From Pararhizobium sp. (GTDB lineage Bacteria > Pseudomonadota > Alphaproteobacteria > Rhizobiales > Rhizobiaceae): 64,000 bases of DNA. Under the pieces are notes generated by a model. That model was not told where the DNA came from and ran no database searches. It saw only the letters and a program-made list of their open reading frames with translations. The stretch is from positions 4,482,501 through 4,546,500 of the forward strand of contig CP051237.1 of NCBI GenBank assembly GCA_017794825.1. Direction: 5' to 3'. Made by a program: the position numbers and the translations under genes. This document shows, one piece after another, positions 1 through 7,946 of this stretch (positions are counted from its first letter, which is position 1; each line of letters starts with the position of its first letter).

Positions 1-87
1 CACAGCATCGATTTCATGCATGAGGACGAGATCATTCGTCTCATGGCGGGAGAGGACGGCTGGATTACCGAGGTCGCGGCCGGGTAA
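1..87 (+). CDS. 3' end of an unrecognised gene (partial)
   Basis: The window opens inside a reading frame that runs 28 codons in frame 1 and stops with TAA at 85-87. The visible tail is acidic and ends DGWITEVAAG. Too little is present to assign a family. The frame is inferred from the absence of stops; the next 300 bases hold no gene. Confidence 0.4.
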   Translation, partial: HSIDFMHEDEIIRLMAGEDGWITEVAAG

Positions 88-379
88 CTGGAACGGAGCC
101 GGAGCATTTCGGCTGTGTTCCGACCGGTTTTGTGCTAAAAGGATATCTTCGAGACAGCGAGGTGATCGCGTGCGCCGTTTGGCGTGAATGGGACCGAAAA
201 AACCGGATTCCCGAAACGAAGCCAGGCTGGAGATTATACTTTAGTCAAAGGCTATCTCTGACTAAAAAATGGTCAACACTGAACAGGAATGAACATTCTG
301 TTTGCAGGGATATATTTTCCATTAATCGATAAATTCATAAATTGTTGAATTCATTGAATGAAATTGAGATCACCTAAAC
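88..379. other. intergenic stretch with one dispersed repeat copy
   Basis: No convincing gene is seen. A 66-codon frame at 132-332 has no clear ribosome site. It contains the peptide RIPETKPG, which comes from a nucleotide repeat (207-225) shared with the array at 30.6-30.9 kb, so I do not call it a gene. The stretch ends AT-rich just before the sigma-54 promoter. Confidence 0.6.
199..230 (+). repeat. single copy of the 45-nt-array repeat
   Basis: The core ATTCCCGAAACGAAGCCAG at 207-225 matches the units of the array at 30633-30880 at nearly every base. It is likewise preceded by an A-run (194-202) and followed by GCTGG (226-230), resembling the ATTGG that follows one array unit. It is an isolated copy about 30 kb from the array. 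Confidence 0.75.
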
Positions 380-395
380 TGGCACACTGTTTGCT
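380..395 (+). promoter_or_regulatory. sigma-54 (-24/-12) promoter
   Basis: TGGCAC at 380-385, five bases, then TTGCT at 391-395. This matches the established RpoN consensus TGGCAC-N5-TTGC in both elements and in spacing; the GG and GC doublets are 12 bases apart. Transcription would start near 405-407, rightwards. No protein gene follows on this strand before position 2107, so the likely product is the small RNA described next. No enhancer site was identified. Confidence 0.75.
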
Positions 396-405
396 AGACA
401 ACTGG

Positions 406-513
406 CAGGTCCAGAGGGGACCCTACAAGACGTCCGTAAAGCGACGTCGCAGGTAAGCCGCCGGGTGGTCATCGCTTCTTGATCCCGATCGTTTGATCAT
501 CCGGCGGTTTTTT
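406..513 (+). ncRNA. candidate sigma-54-dependent small RNA of about 107 nt
   Basis: The segment between the sigma-54 promoter and a strong terminator folds as three successive hairpins: GGTCC/GGACC (408-412 with 418-422, loop AGAGG), GACGTC/GACGTC (429-434 with 443-448, loop CGTAAAGC) and the terminator stem (458-471 with 494-507). There is no open frame with a ribosome site. The purine-rich first loop and the unpaired second loop are natural seed candidates, but no target was searched. It points towards the 3' end of the cyclase gene. I do not recognise it as a named alphaproteobacterial sRNA. Its existence as a transcript is inferred. Confidence 0.6.
457..513 (+). terminator. intrinsic terminator of the candidate sRNA
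   Basis: A 14-bp stem pairs CCGCCGGGTGGTCA (458-471) with TGATCATCCGGCGG (494-507), with only two G-U wobbles, and is followed at once by six T (508-513). The opposite strand has no T-run after the stem, so it acts for rightward transcription only. Confidence 0.8.
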
Positions 514-523
514 CATTTCGGTG

Positions 524-1924
524 TCAGCGCTTGATCGTCTCCACTGTCTGGTGGGGAGCCGCCTCGATCTTCGCCATGCCGAGCACGACGATGTCGACAG
601 CCGCGCCGGCGCCTTCCACCGCCGTTCGCAAAGCCGTTCCTGTCAGCGCCCCGTCGTAGCCCTGTTCGTCAGCGCTTTTCCAGGTTTGCGCATCGCAGAT
701 GCAGGCGCTCGTGAATGTGCGGTTCAGCTTTTCCAGCTTGGCGGACAGGTTCACGCTGGCGCCGATCACCGTCATCTCCAGCCGGTCGCCGTGGCCGACG
801 GCGCCCCAACTCACGATTCCGGTCGCAATCCCGATGCCGATCGAGATCGGGCCGAACTCGTGGATCGCAGGCTCCTGCTCGTCCCACAGGGATGTTTCGC
901 CGAGAATGCGTTCCGCGGCCGCCACGGCGCGGGCGGCCGGATTTTCCTCGTCATCGCCGATGCCGAACGTCACCATGACCCCGTCTCCCATGAACTTGTC
1001 GATGGTGCCGCCGAATTCGTGGATGATCGGGATGACGCGCGCCTGATAGGCGGAAAGAAGCTGCATGACCTGATCGGCGTCGCGATCGGCGACGAGTTGC
1101 GTAAAGCCGCGGATGTCGATGTTCATGATGGTCGCCAGATGTTTCTCGCCGGTGCCCGCAACGATCTGCAGCTTGTTCTTGCGAATGCCCTCGGCGACGC
1201 GGGTGTCGAAGAATTTCGACAGATCCTTCGCCGCCGTCTGTTCGGCGACCGAACGGATCAGCAGGTTCTTGGAGCCGTTGACGGCCAGCGCCAGAATGCC
1301 GGTCACGAAGAGGATCGACACCATCTTGTCGACCTCGGCGCCGATCAGGATCGTGTTGGACGTCAGATATTCCACATAGGAGCGCGTCAGCATGCTGTCG
1401 GTGGTGTCGAAATTCGTCACGTACAGAATGATCGAGGTCCAGCCCGTCGCGGCGACGCATCCCGCGACGATGACGAACTTCGGATGGAAACGCAGGGCCC
1501 TGATGGCGATGAATATGAACACGTACAGCAGCGACGGCGCCTTCAGGATAAAGGATGGCGGCTGCATGTACTGCATGTGGAAACTCACCATCAGCCCGTA
1601 AAGCAGCGTGAAATCGAACAGGATCGACAGATAGGCGGCCCAGTCGGGCGGCATGCGGAAGAGCGACCATACGAGCCCCGTCACTGAAAGCACCAGGAAT
1701 ATCGCAAGGACGTACGGGGCCGGGGCGAACGCGCCGTCTGGAAAGGTCTTGGGCGCGACCGTGTAGATCATGCAGAAGAGAATGATAATGGCGAGATGGA
1801 TCAGCCGGAGAAAGACCTCGTTCGCCCATTCCTTGCGTTCGACATCCTCCTGAACGCGTTCGGGAAGGCTGGCGATGTCAGGCGCGCCGAACAGGGTTTC
1901 GCGCAACTGCTGAAATGTGATCAA
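524..1924 (-). CDS. membrane-anchored class III adenylate/guanylate cyclase
   Basis: The gene encodes about 466 residues. The N-terminal 220 residues hold roughly six hydrophobic segments in three hairpins and the C-terminal 200 form a class III nucleotide cyclase domain. Visible motifs are NIDIRGFT (about residues 268-275, metal-binding Asp), DKFMGDG (about 309-315, substrate Lys and second metal Asp) and the VN-x-S-A-K-L transition-state region, where the usual Arg is Lys. It should make cAMP (or cGMP) at the inner membrane face. I place the start at a TTG at 1924, preceded by GGGAGG at good spacing; an ATG 12 codons upstream lacks such a site. The metal-binding residues are intact; the Arg-to-Lys change may affect activity. 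Nucleotide preference is not predictable here. Confidence 0.88.
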   Translation of the reverse strand: MITFQQLRETLFGAPDIASLPERVQEDVERKEWANEVFLRLIHLAIIILFCMIYTVAPKTFPDGAFAPAPYVLAIFLVLSVTGLVWSLFRMPPDWAAYLSILFDFTLLYGLMVSFHMQYMQPPSFILKAPSLLYVFIFIAIRALRFHPKFVIVAGCVAATGWTSIILYVTNFDTTDSMLTRSYVEYLTSNTILIGAEVDKMVSILFVTGILALAVNGSKNLLIRSVAEQTAAKDLSKFFDTRVAEGIRKNKLQIVAGTGEKHLATIMNIDIRGFTQLVADRDADQVMQLLSAYQARVIPIIHEFGGTIDKFMGDGVMVTFGIGDDEENPAARAVAAAERILGETSLWDEQEPAIHEFGPISIGIGIATGIVSWGAVGHGDRLEMTVIGASVNLSAKLEKLNRTFTSACICDAQTWKSADEQGYDGALTGTALRTAVEGAGAAVDIVVLGMAKIEAAPHQTVETIKR

Positions 1925-2106
1925 GGGCTGTCCTCCCGTTCGGTTCTGGCAGATTAGCAAAGTTGCGCTTCACGAGCGCCTCAATTTAGCGAAACCGGGC
2001 AGTGATGGAAATTGCTCGCCGGCGATCGCGCCAGACCCTGCTTGCCGCGGCATTTGGGCGGTGCTACGAATGGCTGTCGATAATGTTGTGAAGTTGTCAC
2101 ATTCCA

Positions 2107-3690
2107 ATGGGCCAACGGGAACTCGAAATCAAGCTTGAGGTCGGCCACGACATTCTCGAAAGGGTAAGACGCAAGCCGGTTTTCAACGCCATGGCCGCGG
2201 TCAAGCCTTCGCAGACTTCGCTCCGTTCCATCTACTACGACACACCCGACCTCAGTCTGCGCAACCAGCGCGCATCGTTGCGTTTGCGGGCCAAGGGCGG
2301 CGGATGGCTGCAAACGCTCAAAAGCGGAACCGGAGTGGTGAACGGCGTCTCCAATCCAATCGAAACGGAAATCGAGGTGGGCGGACCGTCGCTCGAACTC
2401 GACCGCATCGGCGACGCCGACCAGAAGAACTGGCTAGCGAAACTGGTCGACGCCCAGCCGCTCGATCCGGTGTTCGAGACTGTGATCGACAGAACGATCT
2501 GGCTGCTCGATTGCGACGGAGAGGCCGTCATCGAACTGGCCGTGGACGATGGAACCGTGGAGGCGTCGGGAGAGTCGGAAGAAATCAGCGAGATAGAACT
2601 CGAGTTGAAATCCGGCCCATCGCGCGCGCTTCTGGAGGCAACCGAAAAGTTGTTCGACGGCGAGCCGGTCGATCTGGCGACGATGAGCAAGGCGCAGCGC
2701 GGATACGCGCTTCTGGAAAAACAGAAGGCGGACAGGACGCCCGCCAGGCCGGTCAACGCGGACAAGCCGACGTTGTCGCCGGAGATGACGCCGATCGACG
2801 CGGTCAAGACGCTCGGTCGTTCCGCCGCAAACCAGATTCTTGGAAACTGGTCGGCGCTTGGTGGCTCCGAGGATTCCGAAGTTCCACACCAGCTCCGGGT
2901 CGGTCTCAGACGCCTGCGAACCACGTTGAAACTGTTCTCGTCGCTCGGCAACAGCGCCGCCCTGGAACGCTTCTCGGACGAGGCCCGTGAGCTTGGCCGC
3001 ATCGTTGGCGCGGCGAGGGACGCCGATGTCCTGATCGAGGACATCGTCACGCCGGTGATTGAGCGCGACGGCGCAGACAGGCGTTTCGAGACGCTGCTGC
3101 TGGTCCTGGAACAGGAGCGGGCGAACCATCGGCAGGCAATGCGCGAGGCTCTGACCGAAGGGCGCTGGACCTGGTTCAAGCTCAACTGCACTCTGTTCGA
3201 ACAGGCCGTCGAACGGGCGCTGGACAGCGGGGTGTCGGCGGATGCGAACGCTCACGTCGCAGTCTTTTCTGCGCGCGAACTGGACAAGGCTTGGAAGCGG
3301 GTTCGAAAGAAGGGCAAGGGATTCGACAGGCAGGACGTGTCGGAGCGTCACGCAATGCGCAAGTCTCTCAAGACGCTGCGCTACGCCTGTGATTTCCTGT
3401 CGCCGCTGTTCTCGCGCAAGAAGTCCGACAAGTTCGTCATGAAGCTGAAGAAACTGCAAGACATTTTCGGCTACCTGAACGATGTGGCGATGGCCGAAGA
3501 ACTGGAGACCTTCATCTCCGAACGGTATCCTGATCGGAAGGATCTTCTCGAAAGCGTCGCCGCGATCCGAAAATGGCATCGTAAGCGGGCGAAGGCCGCG
3601 GACAAGAAGGCCGGCAAACGCTGGCGCAAGCTCAAGGAGCAGGAGCGGTTCTGGTCTTCAGGCTATGCCGCCGTCAATGCCCCGAACTGA
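2107..3690 (+). CDS. CYTH-CHAD domain protein (inorganic triphosphatase type)
   Basis: The gene encodes 527 residues. The N-terminal CYTH domain opens with the diagnostic ExExK motif (ELEIKLEV, residues 4-11) and carries further paired Glu/Arg/Lys strands up to about 205, which line the triphosphate tunnel. From about 225 a CHAD domain follows: alpha-helical, rich in His, Arg and Lys, with the typical HQLRVGLRRLRTTLKLF segment and HAMRKSLKTLRYACDF repeat. The fusion matches the YgiF class, which hydrolyses inorganic triphosphate; CHAD domains bind polyphosphate. It is divergent from the cyclase with 182 bp between starts. No strong ribosome site precedes the ATG. Its last 17 bp overlap the convergent neighbour. 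Confidence 0.88.
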   Translation: MGQRELEIKLEVGHDILERVRRKPVFNAMAAVKPSQTSLRSIYYDTPDLSLRNQRASLRLRAKGGGWLQTLKSGTGVVNGVSNPIETEIEVGGPSLELDRIGDADQKNWLAKLVDAQPLDPVFETVIDRTIWLLDCDGEAVIELAVDDGTVEASGESEEISEIELELKSGPSRALLEATEKLFDGEPVDLATMSKAQRGYALLEKQKADRTPARPVNADKPTLSPEMTPIDAVKTLGRSAANQILGNWSALGGSEDSEVPHQLRVGLRRLRTTLKLFSSLGNSAALERFSDEARELGRIVGAARDADVLIEDIVTPVIERDGADRRFETLLLVLEQERANHRQAMREALTEGRWTWFKLNCTLFEQAVERALDSGVSADANAHVAVFSARELDKAWKRVRKKGKGFDRQDVSERHAMRKSLKTLRYACDFLSPLFSRKKSDKFVMKLKKLQDIFGYLNDVAMAEELETFISERYPDRKDLLESVAAIRKWHRKRAKAADKKAGKRWRKLKEQERFWSSGYAAVNAPN

Positions 3691-4813
3691 AATATTCGTT
3701 TCGAAGTTCTTCAACCTTTCCGGTTTCCTTCAGTGACAGCAACGAAAGGGTGAGCGGCTTGGTCAGCGCGCTGTTAAGCGGAAGCGCAAAGCCATACTTG
3801 TCGGGATTGAAGATCTTGCCGACAACCTCGTAGGATTCATCCTTGCTCAACCGGGTGTAATATTCCAGCACCGGCGCATCGCCGACGACCGCCGCGATGT
3901 CGTCCCCGAGCAGGGCTTCGGCCGCGGTGTCCATTCCGGAATAGGAGATATGCTCGATTCCGGTTTGTTCGATGAATTCCTCGGCCACGCTGCCGTCGAA
4001 AACGCCGACGGTCTTTCCGGGCAGGTCCGAAAGGCCGCTGATCTGGTTTGTCAGCGACAGTGTCGTCATCACGCTCGTCACCGTAGAGGTGACATAGGCG
4101 ATGACAGCGATGCCGCAGATCAGCCAGACGCCCTGCCACATGCGTCCGATCCATCCGAAGAGGTTCTTGCGCGAGGGGGGACGTCCGGAGGTCGCCACCG
4201 ACATGACCGTGTAGAAACTTTCGGCGACTCCGTCACGCCAGCGTTTCGGAAAATCCGGATTGAAGCGACGATCGAACAGGGTCAGCAGGAACGAGGCGAC
4301 GATGATGATCCCGACGAGCCAGAAATAGGCGCGCAGGAATCCGGCGTCGGCCAGTCCCGCGACCACGTCGCGAAAACCCGATCGCCTGTCGCCGTCGATC
4401 ATCACTCTCAGCCCCGCATCGTACCACGGCTGGGTGAAGTCTATCCGCAGGGCGCGATTGCGCGTGATCGTAAGATTGGTGACGGCGATGTCGGTTTCGC
4501 CGCTGGCGGTCGCATCGACCAGACTGCGAACCGTCGGATATTCCTTGTACTCGTATTCCAGTCCGAGTTCTTCGGCGAGGGCTTCCCACAACAGGATCGC
4601 CATGCCGGTATAGCCGTCGTCCTTCTTCATGACGAAAGGCGCACTGATCCAGACGCCGACGTTCAAAGGCTGTTTCGTGTCTTCGGGCGCCTGCGCATGG
4701 GCGGAAACGGACGGGAGAAACAACAGGCCGACAAGGAAAAGAACTCCTGCAATACATGACGACTTGCTCGCCGTTACATGCCTTTTGTCACCTGATTGCC
4801 GCCAGCTTATCAT
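3674..4813 (-). CDS. ionotropic glutamate receptor-like periplasmic-binding/channel protein
   Basis: The protein has 379 residues: a signal peptide (to about 41), a first half of an amino-acid-binding lobe (48-155) with the carboxylate-binding TITRNRALRIDF segment, a hydrophobic helix (about 161-182), a re-entrant-looking segment (196-212), a second helix (222-250) and the second half of the binding lobe (256-379). This S1-M1-P-M2-S2 order is that of GluR0 and the eukaryotic glutamate receptors. The filter position reads SVATSGRPP rather than the potassium-channel TVGYGD, so ion selectivity is doubtful and it may be a sensor or non-selective pore. It is monocistronic. An ordinary solute-binding protein would lack the central membrane helices. 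Confidence 0.82.
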   Translation of the reverse strand: MISWRQSGDKRHVTASKSSCIAGVLFLVGLLFLPSVSAHAQAPEDTKQPLNVGVWISAPFVMKKDDGYTGMAILLWEALAEELGLEYEYKEYPTVRSLVDATASGETDIAVTNLTITRNRALRIDFTQPWYDAGLRVMIDGDRRSGFRDVVAGLADAGFLRAYFWLVGIIIVASFLLTLFDRRFNPDFPKRWRDGVAESFYTVMSVATSGRPPSRKNLFGWIGRMWQGVWLICGIAVIAYVTSTVTSVMTTLSLTNQISGLSDLPGKTVGVFDGSVAEEFIEQTGIEHISYSGMDTAAEALLGDDIAAVVGDAPVLEYYTRLSKDESYEVVGKIFNPDKYGFALPLNSALTKPLTLSLLSLKETGKVEELRNEYFSSGH

Positions 4814-4934
4814 TTATATACGACCCCCGAACGAAACGAATCCCTGTACCTGCAACGCATACTAGGAAAACCTTCGCAAGTGCTTCAAGTCGTCAACCGG
4901 TGCTTATTTGACGCAGATCGATGGGGTGATTTCT

Positions 4935-5867
4935 TTACTCACGGCCCAAGCCCTCTTCGGCGACGACGCGGCGCAGGATCTCGGCGAAATACTCTCCCGC
5001 CGGGTCGAGCGCCGTCTGGGCTCTCGTGTTGATGCCGATCGATCCGAGCGTCGATTGCGTGTCGATGGGCAGCGTGACGAATTCGCCGCTTTCGATTTCG
5101 GCCGCGATCACGCCGCGCGAGATGATCCAGATCGCCTGGTAGTTGCGCAGCATTGCGCGTCCGAAGGAGTCCGAAACGGATTCGATCGCCTGCCGCGGCT
5201 CGGAGATGCCCTGTTCGACGAACAGCCTGTCGACGAATGGCCGGATGATGCTGTTGTCGCTCGGCACGATCACCGGATATTCGTCGAGGCTGTCGACGCC
5301 GATCTGGCGTTTTCCGGCGAGCGGATGCGACGCATCGACGGCGATGACCACGCGATCGCGGTAAAGCGGCTCGAACACCAGGCCCTGCATGTTCTCCGGC
5401 GCCGGCAGCCGGCCCATGACGAGATCGAGTTCGCCGTTGCGCAACTGGTCGAGCAGCACCCGGTTCTCGCCTGTCACCACTTTCAGCCGGTTGCGCATGC
5501 CCGATTGCAGGTAGCGGGAGACCGCCAGCGGAATGATTGTTGTCGAGACGGTCGGAAGGGCGCCCAGCCGGATGCGCGGTCCGTCGTCAAGGCTCAGCTC
5601 GGACAGCGCGTTGACGCCATTGCGAGCCGCGGTGATGCTGCTGCCGGCGTAACGCAGGAAGATTTCGCCGTAGTGGGATATCCGGATGCCGCGTCCTTCT
5701 TTCTCCACCAGCGGCTTGCCGCAGATCTCCTCGAGCTCCCGCAAGGTTCGGGTCACCGCCGGTTGCGTCAGGTTGAGCGCGTCGGCGGCGCGGCTTACGC
5801 TTTTCTGGCGGGCCACCTCGACGAAAGTCTCCAGATGGCGCAGTTTGATCCGTCGCAGTTGATTCAT
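4935..5867 (-). CDS. pcaQ: LysR-type regulator of protocatechuate catabolism (PcaQ)
   Basis: The protein has 310 residues, begins MNQLRRIKLRHLETFVEVAR, and carries a winged helix-turn-helix with AADALNLTQPAVTRTLREL (about residues 25-45), followed by the LysR co-inducer domain. Length, N-terminus and position beside pca genes fit PcaQ, which activates pca transcription with beta-carboxy-cis,cis-muconate or its lactone as inducer. The open frame extends upstream to 6515, but that part is antisense to pcaC and carries no LysR sequence; the ATG at 5867 is the right start. It is divergent from pcaC with 174 bp between starts, where the operator should lie. Confidence 0.88.
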   Translation of the reverse strand: MNQLRRIKLRHLETFVEVARQKSVSRAADALNLTQPAVTRTLRELEEICGKPLVEKEGRGIRISHYGEIFLRYAGSSITAARNGVNALSELSLDDGPRIRLGALPTVSTTIIPLAVSRYLQSGMRNRLKVVTGENRVLLDQLRNGELDLVMGRLPAPENMQGLVFEPLYRDRVVIAVDASHPLAGKRQIGVDSLDEYPVIVPSDNSIIRPFVDRLFVEQGISEPRQAIESVSDSFGRAMLRNYQAIWIISRGVIAAEIESGEFVTLPIDTQSTLGSIGINTRAQTALDPAGEYFAEILRRVVAEEGLGRE

Positions 5868-6041
5868 ATCAGATCTGTTATTCAAAGTTTGACATTTATC
5901 ATTATTCATTACCGAAGAAATATGTAAATTGTCGTCGCAAGGGAGGTTGCCGGCTTGTGCCGCAAGGCGTTGCAATGCGTCGAACAAGACGCCGCAGCAG
6001 ATCCGGAGGACATCCCGAAAAAATTGACGACGGAGCGATTG

Positions 6042-6449
6042 ATGACGCAAACCCCGCCAGTTTCGAAGCGGTATTCCGAGGGCATGGCCACCCGCAGGCA
6101 AGTGCTCGGCGACGACCATGTCGACCGGGCCGAATCCGCCAAAATCGATTTCGACGCCCCGTTCCAGGAACTCATCGTCGAAGCCGCCTGGAGCCATGTC
6201 TGGTCGCGCGACCAGTGGACGCGGCGCGAACGCTCCATGGTGACGATTGCGCTGCTCGCCGCGTTGGGACACTATGACGAGGTCGCCATGCATGTGCGCG
6301 CAACGGCCAATACCGGCGCCACGCGCGAAGACATTCGCGAGGCGATGCTGCATGTCGCCGTGTACGCCGGCGTGCCTGCCGCCAATCACGCGATCAAGAT
6401 CGTGAAGAAGACATTCGACGAAATGGACGCCGAGGAAGCCGCATCGTGA
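6042..6449 (+). CDS. pcaC: 4-carboxymuconolactone decarboxylase
   Basis: The protein has 135 residues and one CMD domain. It decarboxylates gamma-carboxymuconolactone to 3-oxoadipate enol-lactone. The HVWSRDQWTRRERSMVTIA segment and the GVPAANHAIKI tail are characteristic of the family. The ATG at 6042 has GGAG six bases upstream and gives the usual family length; the upstream open frame from 5955 is not needed. It is the first gene of the rightward pca unit, 129 bp before pcaH. It occurs without the lactone hydrolase pcaD to which it is sometimes fused or joined. Confidence 0.93.
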   Translation: MTQTPPVSKRYSEGMATRRQVLGDDHVDRAESAKIDFDAPFQELIVEAAWSHVWSRDQWTRRERSMVTIALLAALGHYDEVAMHVRATANTGATREDIREAMLHVAVYAGVPAANHAIKIVKKTFDEMDAEEAAS

Positions 6450-6578
6450 GTTTGACGGCAGTTTCGGACGGCTGCAAAAATAAAAACAGAAAAGCCAGCA
6501 CTGGAATATTGGCATTGAGGGATGAGGAACCGGTAATTCAATACCAATGGACCACTCAGCAGACCTTGGAGGTCGATA

Positions 6579-7319
6579 ATGCGTAATACACTAGCGGAAA
6601 CCGGGGCGTTTTTCCCCCGTGACAGGAGCTGGCATCCAAAAGCCTTCACACCGGACTACAAGACCAGCGTTTTGCGGTCGCCTCAAAAGGCGCTTCTGTC
6701 GCTGTCGAACACCATCAGCGAAATCACAGGCCCGGTATTCGGTCACGATATGCTTGGCGAGATGGATGACGACCTGATCTTCAACTACGCCAAACCGGGC
6801 GAAAGCGCGATCGGCGAGCGGATCATCGTGCACGGACGAGTGCTGGACGAGCGGGGCAGGGGCGTTCCCGGCACGCTTGTCGAGTTCTGGCAGGCCAACG
6901 CGGCAGGCCGGTACCGCCACAAGAAGGAAACCTATCTTGCGCCGCTCGATCCGAATTTCGGCGGCTGCGGACGAACCATATCGGATGATGACGGCTACTA
7001 TGCCTTCCGGACGATCAAGCCGGGTCCGTATCCCTGGCCGAACGGCGTCAACGACTGGCGTCCCGCCCATATCCACTTCTCGGTTTTCGGTCACGGCTTT
7101 GCGCAGCGGCTGATCACCCAGATGTATTTCGAGGGCGATCCGCTTATTCCCATCTGCCCGATCGTCAACACGATCAGCGATCCGGAAGCGATCAGCCGGT
7201 TGACGGCGCCGCTCGATATGAACAACACCATCCCCATGGATTCCCGGGCGTTCAAGTTCGACATCGTGCTGCGCGGCCGCCGGTCGACCATGTTCGAAAA
7301 TCGCAAGGAGGGCAATTGA
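6579..7319 (+). CDS. pcaH: protocatechuate 3,4-dioxygenase, beta subunit
   Basis: The protein has 246 residues. It is the iron-bearing subunit of the intradiol dioxygenase that opens protocatechuate to 3-carboxy-cis,cis-muconate. The ferric ligands are visible: Tyr in GRYRHK, Tyr in GPYPWPNG, and the two His of RPAHIHFSVFG. It also has the N-terminal beta-subunit cap (HPKAFTPDYKTSVLRSP). It is followed after a single base by pcaG, as expected for a heteromeric enzyme. Confidence 0.96.
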   Translation: MRNTLAETGAFFPRDRSWHPKAFTPDYKTSVLRSPQKALLSLSNTISEITGPVFGHDMLGEMDDDLIFNYAKPGESAIGERIIVHGRVLDERGRGVPGTLVEFWQANAAGRYRHKKETYLAPLDPNFGGCGRTISDDDGYYAFRTIKPGPYPWPNGVNDWRPAHIHFSVFGHGFAQRLITQMYFEGDPLIPICPIVNTISDPEAISRLTAPLDMNNTIPMDSRAFKFDIVLRGRRSTMFENRKEGN

Positions 7320-7320
7320 C

Positions 7321-7935
7321 ATGGCCCAGGCTCTCAACATGCTGAAGGAAAGCGCGTCGCAGACCGCCGGTCCCTACGTATATATCGGCTGCACGCCGAA
7401 CTTCACCGGCATTGAAGGCGTCTACGACGAAGATCTCGGCAACGTCATGGTCAATGACGACACGCTCGGCGAGCGCATCACCGTCACCGGCAGGGTCATC
7501 GACGGCAGCGGCACGCCGCTGAAGGATGCGCTGCTGGAAATCTGGCAGGCCGACCACAAAGGGCTCTACAACAGCCCCGCCGAAATGCGCGGTCTCGCCG
7601 ATCCCAACTTCAAGGGATGGGGTCGTCAGCCGACGGACATGACAACCGGCGTCTTCACTTTCGAGACCATCAAGCCGGGCAGGGTTCCCTTCGTGGACGG
7701 GCGCATGCAGGCGCCGCACATCACGTTCTGGATCGTGGCGCGCGGCATCAATCTCGGACTGAACACGCGCATGTATTTCGGCGACGAGGAAGAGGCCAAT
7801 GCGGAAGATCCGGTGCTGGCCCGCGTCGAACACCGTGTCCGGGTGCCGACCCTGATTGCCGGCCGGGAGGGAAATACCTACACGTTCGAGATAAATCTTC
7901 AGGGTCCGAACGAAACAGTGTTCTTCGATATCTAG
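7321..7935 (+). CDS. pcaG: protocatechuate 3,4-dioxygenase, alpha subunit
   Basis: The protein has 204 residues with the same beta-sandwich family as PcaH, but the ligand set is incomplete: the region equivalent to RPAHIHF reads QAPHITFWIVARGINLGL. This is typical of the structural alpha subunit, which shapes the substrate pocket. The start lies directly after the pcaH stop, so translation is probably coupled. It forms the alpha-beta protomer with PcaH. Confidence 0.95.
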   Translation: MAQALNMLKESASQTAGPYVYIGCTPNFTGIEGVYDEDLGNVMVNDDTLGERITVTGRVIDGSGTPLKDALLEIWQADHKGLYNSPAEMRGLADPNFKGWGRQPTDMTTGVFTFETIKPGRVPFVDGRMQAPHITFWIVARGINLGLNTRMYFGDEEEANAEDPVLARVEHRVRVPTLIAGREGNTYTFEINLQGPNETVFFDI

Positions 7936-7946
7936 AAAGAGACGCC

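Noticed and set aside
521..1687. 388-codon forward frame
   Set aside because: It is antisense to the cyclase gene, His/Asp/Arg-rich and without a ribosome site.
5868..6515. upstream extension of the pcaQ frame
   Set aside because: The extra 216 codons are antisense to pcaC and have no LysR sequence; the ATG at 5867 starts the family N-terminus.
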